Below are positions 10,568 through 21,487 of a stretch of DNA of 64,000 nt, one piece after another. The notes beneath the pieces are model-generated. The model made no database searches, was not told the DNA's origin, and saw only the letters and a program-made list of their open reading frames with translations. The DNA is from Leishmania martiniquensis (taxonomy: Eukaryota > Euglenozoa > Kinetoplastea > Trypanosomatida > Trypanosomatidae). A program made the position numbers and the translations under genes. Position 1 is the first letter of the stretch. Every line of letters begins with the position of its first letter. The stretch spans positions 375,001 to 439,000 of the forward strand of contig NC_090154.1 of the NCBI RefSeq assembly GCF_017916325.1, given 5' to 3'.

Positions 10568-13500
10568 AAGAGCCAGTTGGAGATGACGGGGGCGCTGCGC
10601 CGACAGGTGCCCTAGCGCTGATACCCTTTTGTGTGCTGATGCCTGTTGCGTTCCTCGCGGCGTGTGCATCTTGAGCTTACCGGCCCAGCGACCGGGTCTG
10701 CTTCAGATTCTCATTCCTCCGCGAAACGGATGGCATGTCTCTTTGTTGGTTTTTGTATGTTTCTCCTTCTCCTCTTTTTTTTTTCGCTCTCTGCGGCCCG
10801 GCGGCTTCTCTGCGTTCGTCGTTTCTTGTGCTGCATTCGTTCCAATCAGTGTATTTTGTGCGTTGTTGGAAAGGGCCTCCGCAACGGTCATGGTTTTGCC
10901 ATCCCTTTTTTTCCCATCATTTCTTTTTTTTTTGCCCGGAACAGACGGCGCGCTCGTTTCTTCTGCCTCACATCACCTTCCCTGCCTGGCCCCAAAGAAA
11001 ACATTTCCGCTTGTCGCGTGCTCCCATATCTTGATGGTACTCGGATGGCGGCACTATACCCTCCCCTCTCGTGGATGTCGGCCTGGGCCCATCTCCTCCT
11101 TGTCATCCTCTCGTTCGCGGCGTTAATGGAGCGTCTGCTCTCACTTTCTCTCTCTCGTTTTTTGTCTCCCTTACTGTAGCATGCGCCTGAGCAAATTTCG
11201 TAGAATTATCCTCTTTTTTGTTTGTTTTTCTTTCAGCTGTATGTCTGGCGACGTTCGCTGATGTGAAAGGCTGTGGGGTGTATCCTCTCAGATTCCCTCC
11301 ATCTGCGTGTTAGAGAGGAGGCGTTCATCATGCCAGCAGCATCGGCCTGCCCTTGCACGTACCCTCGCTGTCGTCGCACACAGCCGCCTGCATCACTGCC
11401 ACTCGTTTCAGAAAGTTCAAACCCGTCACAATATAAAATCGTATCCTTAGCGATCTGTCTGTATTCGCGCATGCACACGGAGCGGGTGGGGGGGGGGGGT
11501 GGAAGGTCGCGCCCCATTCTTTACTCCCTTTTCTTTGTCTTCACAAGCCCCCTTCTCCCCACCCCTTTTCTCCCCCTCTCACTCGCCTCTTCACAAAGGA
11601 AACGAAACGGGGAAAAGGGGGAAAGGGAAAGAGGAAAAAAACGAACACAAAACGCACAGATGTTTCCTTTTCTATTCTCCCTCTTTGTACGCTCTGTTGT
11701 TGTTGTTTCGGGTACTTTGCTGACCCATTCGCTGAGTGCCTTTGTGCGTGTGTCCGTGTCCGTGTCTGCGTGTGTGTCTGTGTGCGTGTGTGTGTGTGTC
11801 CTCTCACTCACTCCTCCGCTTCCCTCCTCCCTCCCTCCCTCTTCTCTCCCTCCACCATCGCTCGTGCACGCGCATGCGCTCTTTTTTCTTTTTTTTTGCC
11901 CCGGCCCCCTGCCATGGTGCCCCCTCCCCTCTACCGCCGTAGCCACGACTATCCACACCGCCCTCCCCGCCTCTTACACGCGATTCCTCGTAGCGTATTG
12001 TCTTCAACTCTGCGCACTTCATCTCGCTCTGGCTCTCACTCTTCTCGTTCGCTTTCCCACCCCTTTGAGTTGAAACGTGGCTCGTGAATGTGCGGCGCAT
12101 GCGTCTGCGTCTCAGCGACGGAGTTGCGCCTCCAGCAACACCACCACCCTGCTGTGTACGATGCAATGAAAAAACGCGCCAGTCAACAGACGCCGGCAAA
12201 CAAAAGAAGCACATCCGTGTCGCGTCGCCTCCAAAGGCGTTAGCTGCGCTCTGCCTTTTTTTATTTGCGAACAGCTCTCCGCATTTGAATGTTTCCGCCT
12301 CTGCACACACACACACACATACACTCCCCCCCTCCTCCCCTGTTAACGGGGGATGCATGTTGTGGCTCTCTTGGCACATCTCACCCACTTTTCGGGAAAG
12401 AGCGCGCCCAGCAGGACGGTCGATGGTAAGACAGAGAAAAGGGGCAGTGCCAGCGGGCACACCGTTGAACACACATATGTAGCACGAAAGGGGACCCCGT
12501 GCCTCGCTGCCTGGGTAGCCGTAGAGAAGTTTCGCGCCCCTTCGGCTCCGGCTCATTTGCAGCTACACAGTATCTGGCGTTGGCTGTTGCCTTCCGTCCC
12601 GCCCCCCTCCCCGCTTTTTCCTTCGAAGCGGCGGCACCGTGCCGTGGCATCGCACACCCAACGGACCCCTTCCACCCTTTCGCTTCCTCGCGTTCCTGAT
12701 CTCTTTTCTTCCTCTTCATCTCACCGGCGACCCAACCCTTCCTCCGCTTCCGTTGTTTCGCCCACGGCGGGGTCACCATGCTCACTCTCCCACATTCATG
12801 CTCCTCCTCTGCATCCCTCCCCAACTTCCACGCTACTCCGCCACTCCCACGCATACTATCACTGCATGCAACGGCGCCCAGTATGTCATGACCCACCAGA
12901 TTAAAAAAAGAGCGAAGAAAAGCAAACAAACAGAAATATTCCGCCCTCTTCCTCTTCCTCTCTCTCTCGTGTCCTCACCACACGTGCCCACCCGAGCATC
13001 GAAGAGAGATCGATCAACGCAATAAGATAATAACAGCAAAAAAAACGTCTCCTTGTCCTTGTCTGTGTTTGTGTGGTTGCTCCATCACGTCGTGCATTCG
13101 CATCTGCTTTGCTGCTGTTGTTCCTTTCATATCATTTTCTCAGTTTTGCTCGTTTCTGTTCTCGCTCATTGTCGCTCGCTCGCTCGATCTTCTTTTTTTT
13201 TGGACTCCCCTCTCTCTCTCTGCCACACATACGCACAGAAGCGCGTACTACCCTTCCCTCTCCTGCCTTTCCTATTCGCGACTTTCCCCTTTTTATCGAC
13301 CCCGCTTCGTGAAGAAATATTTATCTAGTGGTTTTTGTGTGAATGTTGCTGCTGTTTGTCATTGAAAACGAAAAAAAGGATTTCTTTGATTGAATGCTTC
13401 CCACCTTCTCGGGGCAGTCCTTCTCGTTCTCTTGCCGTCTACGTCTCGCCCTTCTTGTCCCCTTGCCACTCTCTCTGCTCTCTCGCATTCTCTCTTTACC

Positions 13501-13880
13501 TCCCTCCCTCGCACCAGCTTAGCGGACAGGCCCTGACAGCCGACAGCTGGACCAGACGTTGGACGGTGACGCCAACCAATTCGACCTCCCCCCCTCCCCT
13601 TCCGCGCTTCCTTTGCTTTCCAGCGCGTACGAATCGGCCTGTTTTCGTTTTCGTTGTTGCTTGCTCTTCTGTCTCCTGACCAGCCGCCCTTCCCCATCCC
13701 TCCCCCCTTTCCTTTCCTCCCCACCCACGCACCTACCCGCCCCTTTGCCCCACCCCCATCACTGCTGCCCCGTCGCTGTCTCGGTTTCCAGACCTGAACG
13801 CTTCCTCTACCTGAGCCGCAACTGATCTCTCCCTCCCTCCCGCACTACCTTGCGGCCCCTCACCACGGTGTCGCCCGGAT
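10568..13880. other. spacer between ligases A and B
   Basis: 3.3 kb of T-rich, CT/GT-repeat DNA with homopolymers. No frame shows protein-like composition; the longest open frames are Ser/Leu/Pro/Cys-rich translations of pyrimidine tracts. No copy of the SIDER-like element was found here. Confidence 0.7.
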
Positions 13881-15960
13881 ACAAGCGCACCCCTCTTCCG
13901 TGCTCGATCTCTTTCTTTCCTTTCCTCCCATTGGCATCTCCATCGCGTTTCTGACTCCCGAGTAGCAGGCTGCTCCTTCTTTCGCCACCTCTTCTCTACA
14001 CATCTTCCTTGCGGCTGCAACAGGTCTGGGGAGGCCCTCCACGTCGTGCACAAGTCATAGACGGCGTGAAGCGTGTCCGCGCCGTGCCTGGCCATGCTCC
14101 GTTGCGGCGCGCGCCGGCTGTGCAGGGCCGGCTCGATGGCCCGGCTCGGCGCCGCGAGCGTGCCCTCCGTATGGGGACCTGTGCCGGCCGTCGGCGGCGC
14201 GGGGTGCCGGAGAGCGGCGACCCGCGGCGGCAGCTTTGCCGGCGAGTTTGCTGAGGCGGTGGCACTGCAGCAGCCGCGGCGCTCGTACTCCGTGTTCGCG
14301 GCGGAGAAGCATATGCGCATCTACAGGTCGAAGCTGCCGTCGGTGCTGGACAAGGTGGACCAGGAGACGACGCTGTACGGGTACCTGATGAAGCGTATGG
14401 CGGCGGCAGACCCGAAGAAGATCGCCGCGGTGCAAGCGGAGACGGGCAAGGCGTTCACGTACCCGGAGCTGATGGACGCGACGGAGCACGCGGCGAAAGT
14501 GCTGTACCAGGAGGGCGTGCGCAAGGGCGACGTGGTGTGCCTGTCCATGCTGAACACGATCTTGTACGGGCCGCTGGTGTACGGCACGCTGCGCCTCGGC
14601 GCGATCGCGTCGACGGTGAACGCCGTGGCTGCTGCGTCGACGCTGGCGTACCACTTCAAGACGAACAACGCGACGGTGGTGTTGGGCATGCACTTCTTTC
14701 AGAAGCAGCTGGTGGAGGCCGTGGCTTTGGTGGAGCACGAGACTGGGCGGAGGGTGAAGGTGTTGTACCCGGATGAGTTCTTCAAGATGACAGACATCCC
14801 CGAGATCCCTGCGGACTACGACGGGCTAAAGGGCGCCACGCCGAACGACACCGCGGCCATTCTCTTCTCCAGCGGCACGACGGGGCTGCCGAAGGGTGTG
14901 CAGCTGACGAACCGCGCGCTTATCGCGTGCTCGGAGCAGTCCGCCGAGGCGTTCGGCGTCGGCTCTCGTGACACCGCCGTCACCGTTCTTCCGCTGTTCC
15001 ACGTCTTCGGATTCACTGCGTGCATGAACTGCATGTTTGCCTACGCCGCCACGCAGGTGGTGATGACCAAGTACTCCGTCGAGGACTACCTGCGCGCGAT
15101 CGAGCAGCACCGGGCCACAGTCAACCTCGTCGCCCCGCCGATCCTCATCTCGCTGCTGAAGAACGCAGACAAGGTGAAGCAGCACGACCTGTCGTCGCTG
15201 AAGCGCTTCTGCTCCGCCTCGGCACCGCTAGGAGCGGAGGTGGTGAAGAAGATGGAGCAGCTTCTCCCTGGCTGCGCGGTAGCCCAGGGCTACGGTATGA
15301 CGGAGATGGCGCCGACCGTGACGGCACCGCTGAGGGGCGAGCGGTGCACGCCGGGCTGCTGCGGGAGCCTGATACCTGACACGGAGCTGCGCATCGTGAA
15401 AGTCGATGATAGCCAGCAGAGCGGCACGGATGTGTCATCCGGCGTCGACGCTGAGCCTGGGGCGGAGGGCGAGGTGTGGGTGCGCGGTCCGCAGATGATG
15501 AAGGGCTATTTGCGTGACGAGGACACGGCCGTGTGCATGCAGGACGGCTGGTACCGCACCGGCGACATCGGCAAGGTGCTGGAGACTGGCGAGCTGATGA
15601 TCACGGACCGGCTGAAGGAGCTGATCAAGTACAAGGGCTTTCAGGTGTCGCCGGCTGCACTGGAGGCGCTGTTGCTGACACACCCGTGGGTGAAGGACTG
15701 CGTGGTGATTGGGGTGCCGGACCCGCGCGACGTGAGCTTTGAGAACCCCCGCGCGCTTGTCGTGCTGCAGTCGTCGGTGTCGCCAGAGGATGCTGTCCGC
15801 GCGTCCGACGAGCTGTACCGCTTCGTGATGATAAGCATGCCCCCGCACAAGCGGCTGCACGGCGGTGTGCGCGTCGTGGAGGAGATACCTCGAAACGCCG
15901 CTGGCAAGGTGATGCGTCGGCAAGTGCGCCAGGATGAGGTGGCGCTGCTGAAGGAGCAGA
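13881..15960 (+). repeat. 2,080-bp direct repeat, unit 2 (ligase B)
   Basis: Partner of 8417-10496. Homology starts abruptly at ACAAGCGCACCCC and stops at AAGGAGCAGA near the 3' end of the coding region. Confidence 0.92.
13974..14023 (+). promoter_or_regulatory. probable trans-splice acceptor, ligase B
   Basis: Duplicate of the acceptor at 8510-8559; AG at 14022-14023, about 70 nt before the ATG. Confidence 0.5.
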
Positions 15961-15977
15961 GCAGCCATGGCGAGTAG
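14094..15977 (+). CDS. acyl-CoA synthetase, 4-coumarate:CoA-ligase-like (copy B)
   Basis: 627 residues. Identical to copy A from the initiator Met through ...LLKEQ, then ends SSHGE, where copy A continues with an unrelated 20-odd-residue tail. All ANL motifs are intact (SSGTTGLPKG, YGMTEMAP, GWYRTGD, KYKGFQVSP, AGKVMRR), so the enzyme should be active. The Arg-rich N-terminus predicts mitochondrial import (inference). The different C-terminus and entirely different 3' flank mean that expression or location could differ while catalysis is the same. The start is the first ATG after the duplicated acceptor; an in-frame GTG at 14073 was rejected. Complete identity at the DNA level implies very recent duplication or continuing gene conversion. 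A read-collapse or assembly artefact is possible, but the distinct flanks argue against it. Confidence 0.93.
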   Translation: MLRCGARRLCRAGSMARLGAASVPSVWGPVPAVGGAGCRRAATRGGSFAGEFAEAVALQQPRRSYSVFAAEKHMRIYRSKLPSVLDKVDQETTLYGYLMKRMAAADPKKIAAVQAETGKAFTYPELMDATEHAAKVLYQEGVRKGDVVCLSMLNTILYGPLVYGTLRLGAIASTVNAVAAASTLAYHFKTNNATVVLGMHFFQKQLVEAVALVEHETGRRVKVLYPDEFFKMTDIPEIPADYDGLKGATPNDTAAILFSSGTTGLPKGVQLTNRALIACSEQSAEAFGVGSRDTAVTVLPLFHVFGFTACMNCMFAYAATQVVMTKYSVEDYLRAIEQHRATVNLVAPPILISLLKNADKVKQHDLSSLKRFCSASAPLGAEVVKKMEQLLPGCAVAQGYGMTEMAPTVTAPLRGERCTPGCCGSLIPDTELRIVKVDDSQQSGTDVSSGVDAEPGAEGEVWVRGPQMMKGYLRDEDTAVCMQDGWYRTGDIGKVLETGELMITDRLKELIKYKGFQVSPAALEALLLTHPWVKDCVVIGVPDPRDVSFENPRALVVLQSSVSPEDAVRASDELYRFVMISMPPHKRLHGGVRVVEEIPRNAAGKVMRRQVRQDEVALLKEQSSHGE

Positions 15978-16524
15978 AGCACCTAGGAGGAAGCGCAGAG
16001 AGCAGCTGAGAGGGAAAGAGCTCCGGAGTGCAGACGCGTCTGCGTTGAGGAGGCGTATAGAAAACGGCATGGACAACAACAGTATTTGTTGCAGCTGAAG
16101 GTAATAACGGTCGGATGAGGATACGTGGACGGACCGCGTTTCGCAGCGGGGCTAACAGGGGAAAGGGTGCAGTGACTATGCATCTAGCTGCATTGGTGGA
16201 AGAAGGCTGTCTCGCGGGGAGCTTCGGCTCTCCAATCGCGTTTTTTTTCTTTCCACGACCCTGCATCCCCCACACCCCTGTTGATTGTTTTTTTGTGCCA
16301 ATCATGCTGAGTCCTTTGCCGGCAGCTGCAGACGCGCGCCTGCGAGCCCGACTGCCGACGCAACTGCCATTGAGCGTCACCGTTCATCTCCTTCCCGATT
16401 CGCAGAGGTTTCTTTGCTGCCTAAGAATATGTGTTGCCTTACCAATCATGGCACTCTTCTCGGCTGCTCATGGCGGCTATGATTGTCAGGGCTGCTATAG
16501 AATATATATATATATATTGAGCTT
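15978..16524. other. 3' UTR of ligase B / spacer
   Basis: Mixed-composition spacer ending in an alternating AT tract (16502-16517) that almost touches repeat copy 1. No coding frame is supported. Confidence 0.6.
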
Positions 16525-17056
16525 GCCTGTCTGGGCACCTCATGGTGCAAGCCGCCTCCCTCTGTGGCGTCACGAGGGCCTGATGCCCTTTCTTTTTTCT
16601 GTGTGTGTGAGGAGGAAGAGGTGGGGCGGATAAGGCCACAGAGTGTGCAGTCCGCCGCCAGGGTACGTCTGCAGATTCGTCGGCGTCGGCGGAAAGGTCT
16701 GCGCGGGCATGGGGACGCTTGTGCCGGCGCGCTGCGAGTGGAATGGACGGCTGAGCGAATAGACACACCCGCCGACCGCTTTTCAGTCGTTGCGGTGATG
16801 CGGAGAGCGTAGCCCGTGGTGGCTCGCCGGCGCTGCACGCAGCGGAGCTGCACTGGGCTGAACGGCGCCAAGCAGTGCTGATTTGGCACCCTGGCGCCTC
16901 GACCATATAGCGGCGGGGCGACGAGAAAGCCGAGGCGGTGGGGAGGGGTGATGGGAGGGAGGGGGAGGGGGCGGCTGAGAGCGCATGTGATTGCTGACGT
17001 GCTCGTGGTGGAATGGGTGCGTGCAAGGGGAATTTTTCAATAAAAGAAAAGGCCTG
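16525..17056 (+). mobile_element. SIDER-like short retroposon, copy 1
   Basis: About 532 bp and nearly identical to 22811-23342 and 49214-49720. The element is non-coding, of SIDER size, lies in an intergenic/3' UTR position on the gene strand, and ends in an A-rich tail (AATTTTTCAATAAAAGAAAA). Near the 5' end it has GCACC-TCAT-GGTGC, which resembles the hairpin of the 77-79 bp hallmark shared by ingi/L1Tc/SIDER elements (comparison from memory). It lacks the first 31 bp or so seen in copies 2 and 3 and is preceded by an AT tract. SIDER2 elements in 3' UTRs are known to destabilise mRNA, so it could regulate ligase B. Assignment to SIDER is likely but not proven without a consensus search. 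Confidence 0.65.
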
Positions 17057-19492
17057 CCATGGTGCTGCTTTCTCCCGCCTCCTCGATCTCTGCCCCCCTC
17101 CCCCATTTCGCCCTTCTTTCCCTACGCTTCTCCTATATGCTAACCGTTGAGGCTCTCTTCGAGGCGCTTGTCACCTCCCTGATTGCCCTCCGCTTTGTTT
17201 GTTTGGTCACCGCCTTGTCGCGCCCAGCGAACAATGAATTTGGTTCGTTGCCGGTGAATGCCTTTCTCCTGCTTCGCGGGTCGCGGTCATCGGCCACTGC
17301 TGCAGCACCCCTTTGCTTCTTTTTTTGTCGCGGAGAACGAGCAGATGTGCAAGCCTAACGGCCGGCTGGAGGTGGGGGTGGGGTATGTGCCTCTCCCTCT
17401 TCATACAGAGATGTATGTATACATGCATGCATGTGTGTGTGTATGCTGCGTTTTTCGCTGCATCACAGGCGCCTTGTGACCTTTTTTTTCGCACTGCTTG
17501 TTTTTTTTCGCTCGACCCTCTCCCCAACCTGCTCATCGTTTGCTGCTTCGTCCTCACTGTTGCTCTCCTCCCTTGTCTCCCTCGTCTCCCTCCCTCTCGC
17601 CGCTCTTTCTTTCTTCTCATCGCAGCAGTGCTACGAGAACCCGGACCCCGCCTCCATGGAGGGGGTAGCACGGGAAAGAAAACACGAAGAGCTCGTGTAG
17701 GCACTCTGCTCTCTGATACAGATATATATATGTATATATATATATATATATCTTGGGCCAGTTTTTTTGTTTTGCTTGCTGCGAGCCCTCTGCTTTCCCC
17801 ACCCCTTCCCTTCAACCGCATCTCATCGTACGATCGGTCTACCTTCACGTAAATGTGAATGAATGCTCATGAATGATGTGCCGCTTCAATGCACCCCTTG
17901 AGGAGCCCAGCGCGCGCGCCCTGCACCAGTGTCACCAGCTGTCACCGCTCTCTTCCAGCAGTACATCACCTTGCCTCCCCCTCCCTCCCCACCCCACCCC
18001 TTACTCCCTCTTTCTCTGCTCGATGGCCCGCCACCCATGTCTGTAGGTACAAGAGCATTATACACACCTAAACATAGACAAGCCCCCCCTTTACCTCCAC
18101 ACATACACACACACAGAGACAGACACGCAGACACACACCAAACTCGGGTCGATGGGCAGCAGTGAGGCGGACTCACACGCGGTCTCACATTTCTGTCGTT
18201 TTTTTGTGCGGTGTTTGTCTTTTTTTTCTCTCTTCTCTTCGATTTTTCTTCGCAGCGTCGGTCCCTCTCTACCCTTCGTCCTCCTTTTGTTTGCCCCCAT
18301 CTCGTGTACGCGCACACATATTTACATATATAATTTTTTTTATGTTTATATATTTGTATAGTTGCACGCCTGTGCGAACTCTGTGAAGAGAAAACCAAAG
18401 GAATATCGGGGACGAACTGCCGCGCACGCAAAGACGCACAAACGGGGAAAAAACAAAGGTGGCTGAATCACGCCTACGTCAACAGGATCTCTCCACGACC
18501 ACCGCCACCCCGATCCGCTCCCAACGTCCTCTCGGGCATTCCACCCTTGTGGAAGCAGGCTCGCCTGCTTCGCCATCCTCTGCCAGTTGTTCAGTGTGTG
18601 TGTTTGTCTGATGCATCCTCCCATTCACTCTCATCCCCGCTCACACGCACACACACACACCACTCTTTCTCTGACTGCCGTCAACTCGTTTAGTTGCGCT
18701 TCTGAGACACACAAAAAAAAATAGCAGCGCTCTCACTCGACCTCTCCACTCACCCTCTTTTTTCCCCCTTCCCTTTATCCCTCTCGCCCCGTGCACTCCT
18801 TCACCGTCGGCTGTTGCGCATACGGCTGAAATCAGATACTTGCGCATTGCCGTGAGAAGCGCTGTCGTCTGTCCTCCTTCGTGTTCCCCCCCCCCCCTCT
18901 CTCTCTCCCCGTTTATATGAGCCTTTGCCAGCGCCAATAAGAGATCACTGGCCCCTTCCCTACCCTGAAGTCTATTTGTACAGCCACGCACACGTAGGCA
19001 TACTCACCTCATCGTCAGCACACGACCTCCGCTGAACGTGCCTCCTCACTGCTCACGTGGTACGCCTTTTTCTTTTGCTTTCAAAACGTCTCGTTCATCA
19101 TCTCACTTCTGCATCTCTTTTTTGTTGTTATTTGGCTTTGTTGTGACCCCTTTCGCTCGCTCGCTCTCTTTCCCCTCTCCTCCCCCATTTGCCCCACACT
19201 GCTTTCCATTTTGTCGCCCCCGCTCTCAGCCGCCGCGTGTGTAGTCCCTGCGGCTTGGTCCCTTCCCTTCCTCCCCCCGCCTCTCCTCTCCATCTCCCTC
19301 CTTCCTTGGCGTCAGGCGTCGGTTCGTTTTCGAAGAAGCAACACGCGCTTCCCAACACGTGCGTCTGCGTCTCCACTCAGAGTCGTAGACTCGTGCGTCG
19401 CGTCAAGACATCATAAAAACGCAGAAACACAGAAGTTGCGCTAGGCGCCCTCTACCAGGCATATATACCCATCGCTCACAAACGTCACCAAT
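17057..19492. other. spacer between repeat copy 1 and ligase C
   Basis: Pyrimidine-rich with CA/GT microsatellites, AT palindromic tracts (17721-17751 and about 18317-18360) and poly-C/poly-T runs. I see no supported gene. Confidence 0.65.
19258..19315 (+). promoter_or_regulatory. probable trans-splice acceptor, ligase C
   Basis: Long CT tract ending in TTGGCGTCAG with AG at 19314-19315, about 177 nt before the ATG. It is unrelated to the acceptors of copies A and B. Confidence 0.5.
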
Positions 19493-21487
19493 ATGCTCCG
19501 CAATACGATTCGGCGAGCGGGCATCCTCGGTGCGCAGCGCTGCAGCGGTAGTGATGCGCGCCGCAGCAGCAGCCTACTCGCGGGTTGCAGCTATGCTGCT
19601 GCTGCTGCTGCAGCGCCGCGTGTGTCGACGGTGCCGCCGTCCACCAATACTGTCATGCGGTTAGTGAAAAGCATCTCGCCGGCCATGCCGCTGACACAGC
19701 AGATCCGCTTTGCTTCCACGGCCTCGGCCCCCTCCGCGGCAGCTACAGCCACCCCGGCCACTGCTGATACAGAAACGCGTATCTACAGGTCGAAGTTTGC
19801 ATCGGTGGTGAGCAAGGTGAGCAAGGAGAGGACCCTCTACGAGTACCTGATGAGGCGTATCAAGGAGAAGGACCCGAAGAAGATCGCCGCCGTTCAGGCC
19901 GAGAACGGCAAGGAGCTGACGTACCTCAAGGTCATGCAGGCCACCGACTGGTGCGCGCGTGCGCTCTACCATCACGCCAAAGTCCGTCAAGGCGACGTGG
20001 TGTGCCTGTGCATGCTCAACACGATCATCTACGGCCCAGTGGTTTACGGCACGCTACGCCTCGGCGCCCTCGTCTCCCCGGTGAATGCGATCGCGGAGCC
20101 GCCAACGCTCGCCTACTTCATGAGGGAGAACAACGCCAAGGTGATCCTAGGCATGCGCTACTTCCGCAAACAGCTCGAGGAGGCTGTCGCGATCCTGGAG
20201 AAGGAAACAGGCAGGAAGGTCAGCATTCACTACCCGGAGGACTTCTTCAAGAGGTGGTACATCTGGCCTGTACCGCGCAGCTACGACGGGCTAAAGGGCG
20301 CCACCCTCGACGACACCATCGTCATCCCCTTCTCCAGCGGTACGGGCGGCCTATCGAAAGGTGTGAAGCTGTCGAATCGAGCTCTCATCGCGAATTCGGA
20401 GCAACTCGGGGAGGCCTTCAACTTCTCTTCGGACGACGCGGGCATCGCCATACTGCCGTTCTTTCACATCTACGGCTTCACTGCCTGCCTCAACGCCGGG
20501 TACGCCCATGGGGTGACGCAGATCGTCATGTACAAGTACACAGTCGAGGACTACCTAAAGGCGTGCGAGCGGTACAAGGCGACGATCAACCTCGTCGCCC
20601 CGCCGATCCTCATCTCGCTGCTGAAGAACGAAGACAAGGTGAAGCAGCACGACCTGTCGTCGCTGAGGCAGTTCTGCTGCGGCGCCGCCCCGCTCGGCCC
20701 CGAGACGGTTGACGCCATGCAGAAAATGCTGCCCGGCGTCTCCGTGACTCAGGCCTACGGTATGACGGAGATGGCGCCCGCCGTGACAGTGCCTAATATG
20801 CAGGGGGACAACACGCCCGGGGCCTGCGGCTCGCTGGTGGCAGACACGGAGCTGCGCATCGTGAAAGTCGATGATAGCCAGCAGAGCGGCACGGATGTGT
20901 CATCCGGCGTCGACGCTGAGCCTGGGGCGGAGGGCGAGGTGTGGGTGCGCGGTCCGCAGATGATGAAGGGCTATTTGCGTGACGAGGACACGGCCGTGTG
21001 CATGCAGGACGGCTGGTACCGCACCGGCGACATCGGCAAGGTGCTGGAGACTGGCGAGCTGATGATCACGGACCGGCTGAAGGAGCTGATCAAGTACAAG
21101 GGCTTTCAGGTGTCGCCGGCTGCACTGGAGGCGCTGTTGCTGACACACCCGTGGGTGAAGGACTGCGTGGTGATTGGGGTGCCGGACCCGCGCGACGTGA
21201 GCTTTGAGAACCCCCGCGCGCTTGTTTCCCTTCAGCCGTCAGTGTCTCCAAAAGATGCTGTCCGCGCGTCCGACGAGCTGTACCGCTTCGTGATGATAAG
21301 CATGCCCCCGCACAAGCGGCTGCACGGCGGTGTGCGCATTGTGAACGAGGTTCCACGCAACCTGGCGGGCAAGCTGCTGCGTCGGCAAGCCCGCAAGGAT
21401 GAGGCCGAGCTGATCAGGTCACAGGCGGAAAAGGCCAAAGCAGCGAAGTCGGCCGAAGAGAAGGCTAATGCGTCGGCCTTGAATTGA
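19493..21487 (+). CDS. acyl-CoA synthetase, 4-coumarate:CoA-ligase-like (divergent copy C)
   Basis: 664 residues. It has the same fold and motif order as copies A and B, but the N-terminal two-thirds is clearly diverged, and the presequence (MLRNTIRRAG... with an Ala8 run) is longer and mitochondrial in style. The P-loop reads SSGTGGLSKG (residues 281-290): Thr to Gly and Pro to Ser relative to SSGTTGLPKG in A and B. YGMTEMAP, GWYRTGD, the hinge and AGKLLRR are intact. From 20843 to 21225 the DNA is identical to copies A and B, and identity resumes at about 21254-21337, so the C-terminal domain has been converted. The tail is KANASALN. Catalysis is probable but the altered ATP loop may change kinetics or substrate. 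The first ATG after the acceptor gives this start. Confidence 0.92.
   Translation: MLRNTIRRAGILGAQRCSGSDARRSSSLLAGCSYAAAAAAAPRVSTVPPSTNTVMRLVKSISPAMPLTQQIRFASTASAPSAAATATPATADTETRIYRSKFASVVSKVSKERTLYEYLMRRIKEKDPKKIAAVQAENGKELTYLKVMQATDWCARALYHHAKVRQGDVVCLCMLNTIIYGPVVYGTLRLGALVSPVNAIAEPPTLAYFMRENNAKVILGMRYFRKQLEEAVAILEKETGRKVSIHYPEDFFKRWYIWPVPRSYDGLKGATLDDTIVIPFSSGTGGLSKGVKLSNRALIANSEQLGEAFNFSSDDAGIAILPFFHIYGFTACLNAGYAHGVTQIVMYKYTVEDYLKACERYKATINLVAPPILISLLKNEDKVKQHDLSSLRQFCCGAAPLGPETVDAMQKMLPGVSVTQAYGMTEMAPAVTVPNMQGDNTPGACGSLVADTELRIVKVDDSQQSGTDVSSGVDAEPGAEGEVWVRGPQMMKGYLRDEDTAVCMQDGWYRTGDIGKVLETGELMITDRLKELIKYKGFQVSPAALEALLLTHPWVKDCVVIGVPDPRDVSFENPRALVSLQPSVSPKDAVRASDELYRFVMISMPPHKRLHGGVRIVNEVPRNLAGKLLRRQARKDEAELIRSQAEKAKAAKSAEEKANASALN
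20843..21225 (+). repeat. gene-conversion tract shared with ligases A and B
   Basis: 383 bp identical to 9914-10296 and 15378-15760, set in a gene that otherwise differs at many silent and replacement sites. A second identical stretch (about 84 bp) follows at 21254-21337. Confidence 0.85.

Noticed and set aside
11273..12073. 266-codon + strand open frame between ligases A and B
   Set aside because: Translation of CT, GT and T tracts (Ser/Leu/Pro/Cys/Val runs), with no protein-like segment or acceptor.
16439..17026. Minus-strand open frame of about 195 codons repeated in all three dispersed elements
   Set aside because: It is maintained only because the DNA copies are nearly identical; Arg/Pro/Ser-rich composition, no acceptor on that strand, and its ends differ with flanking DNA.
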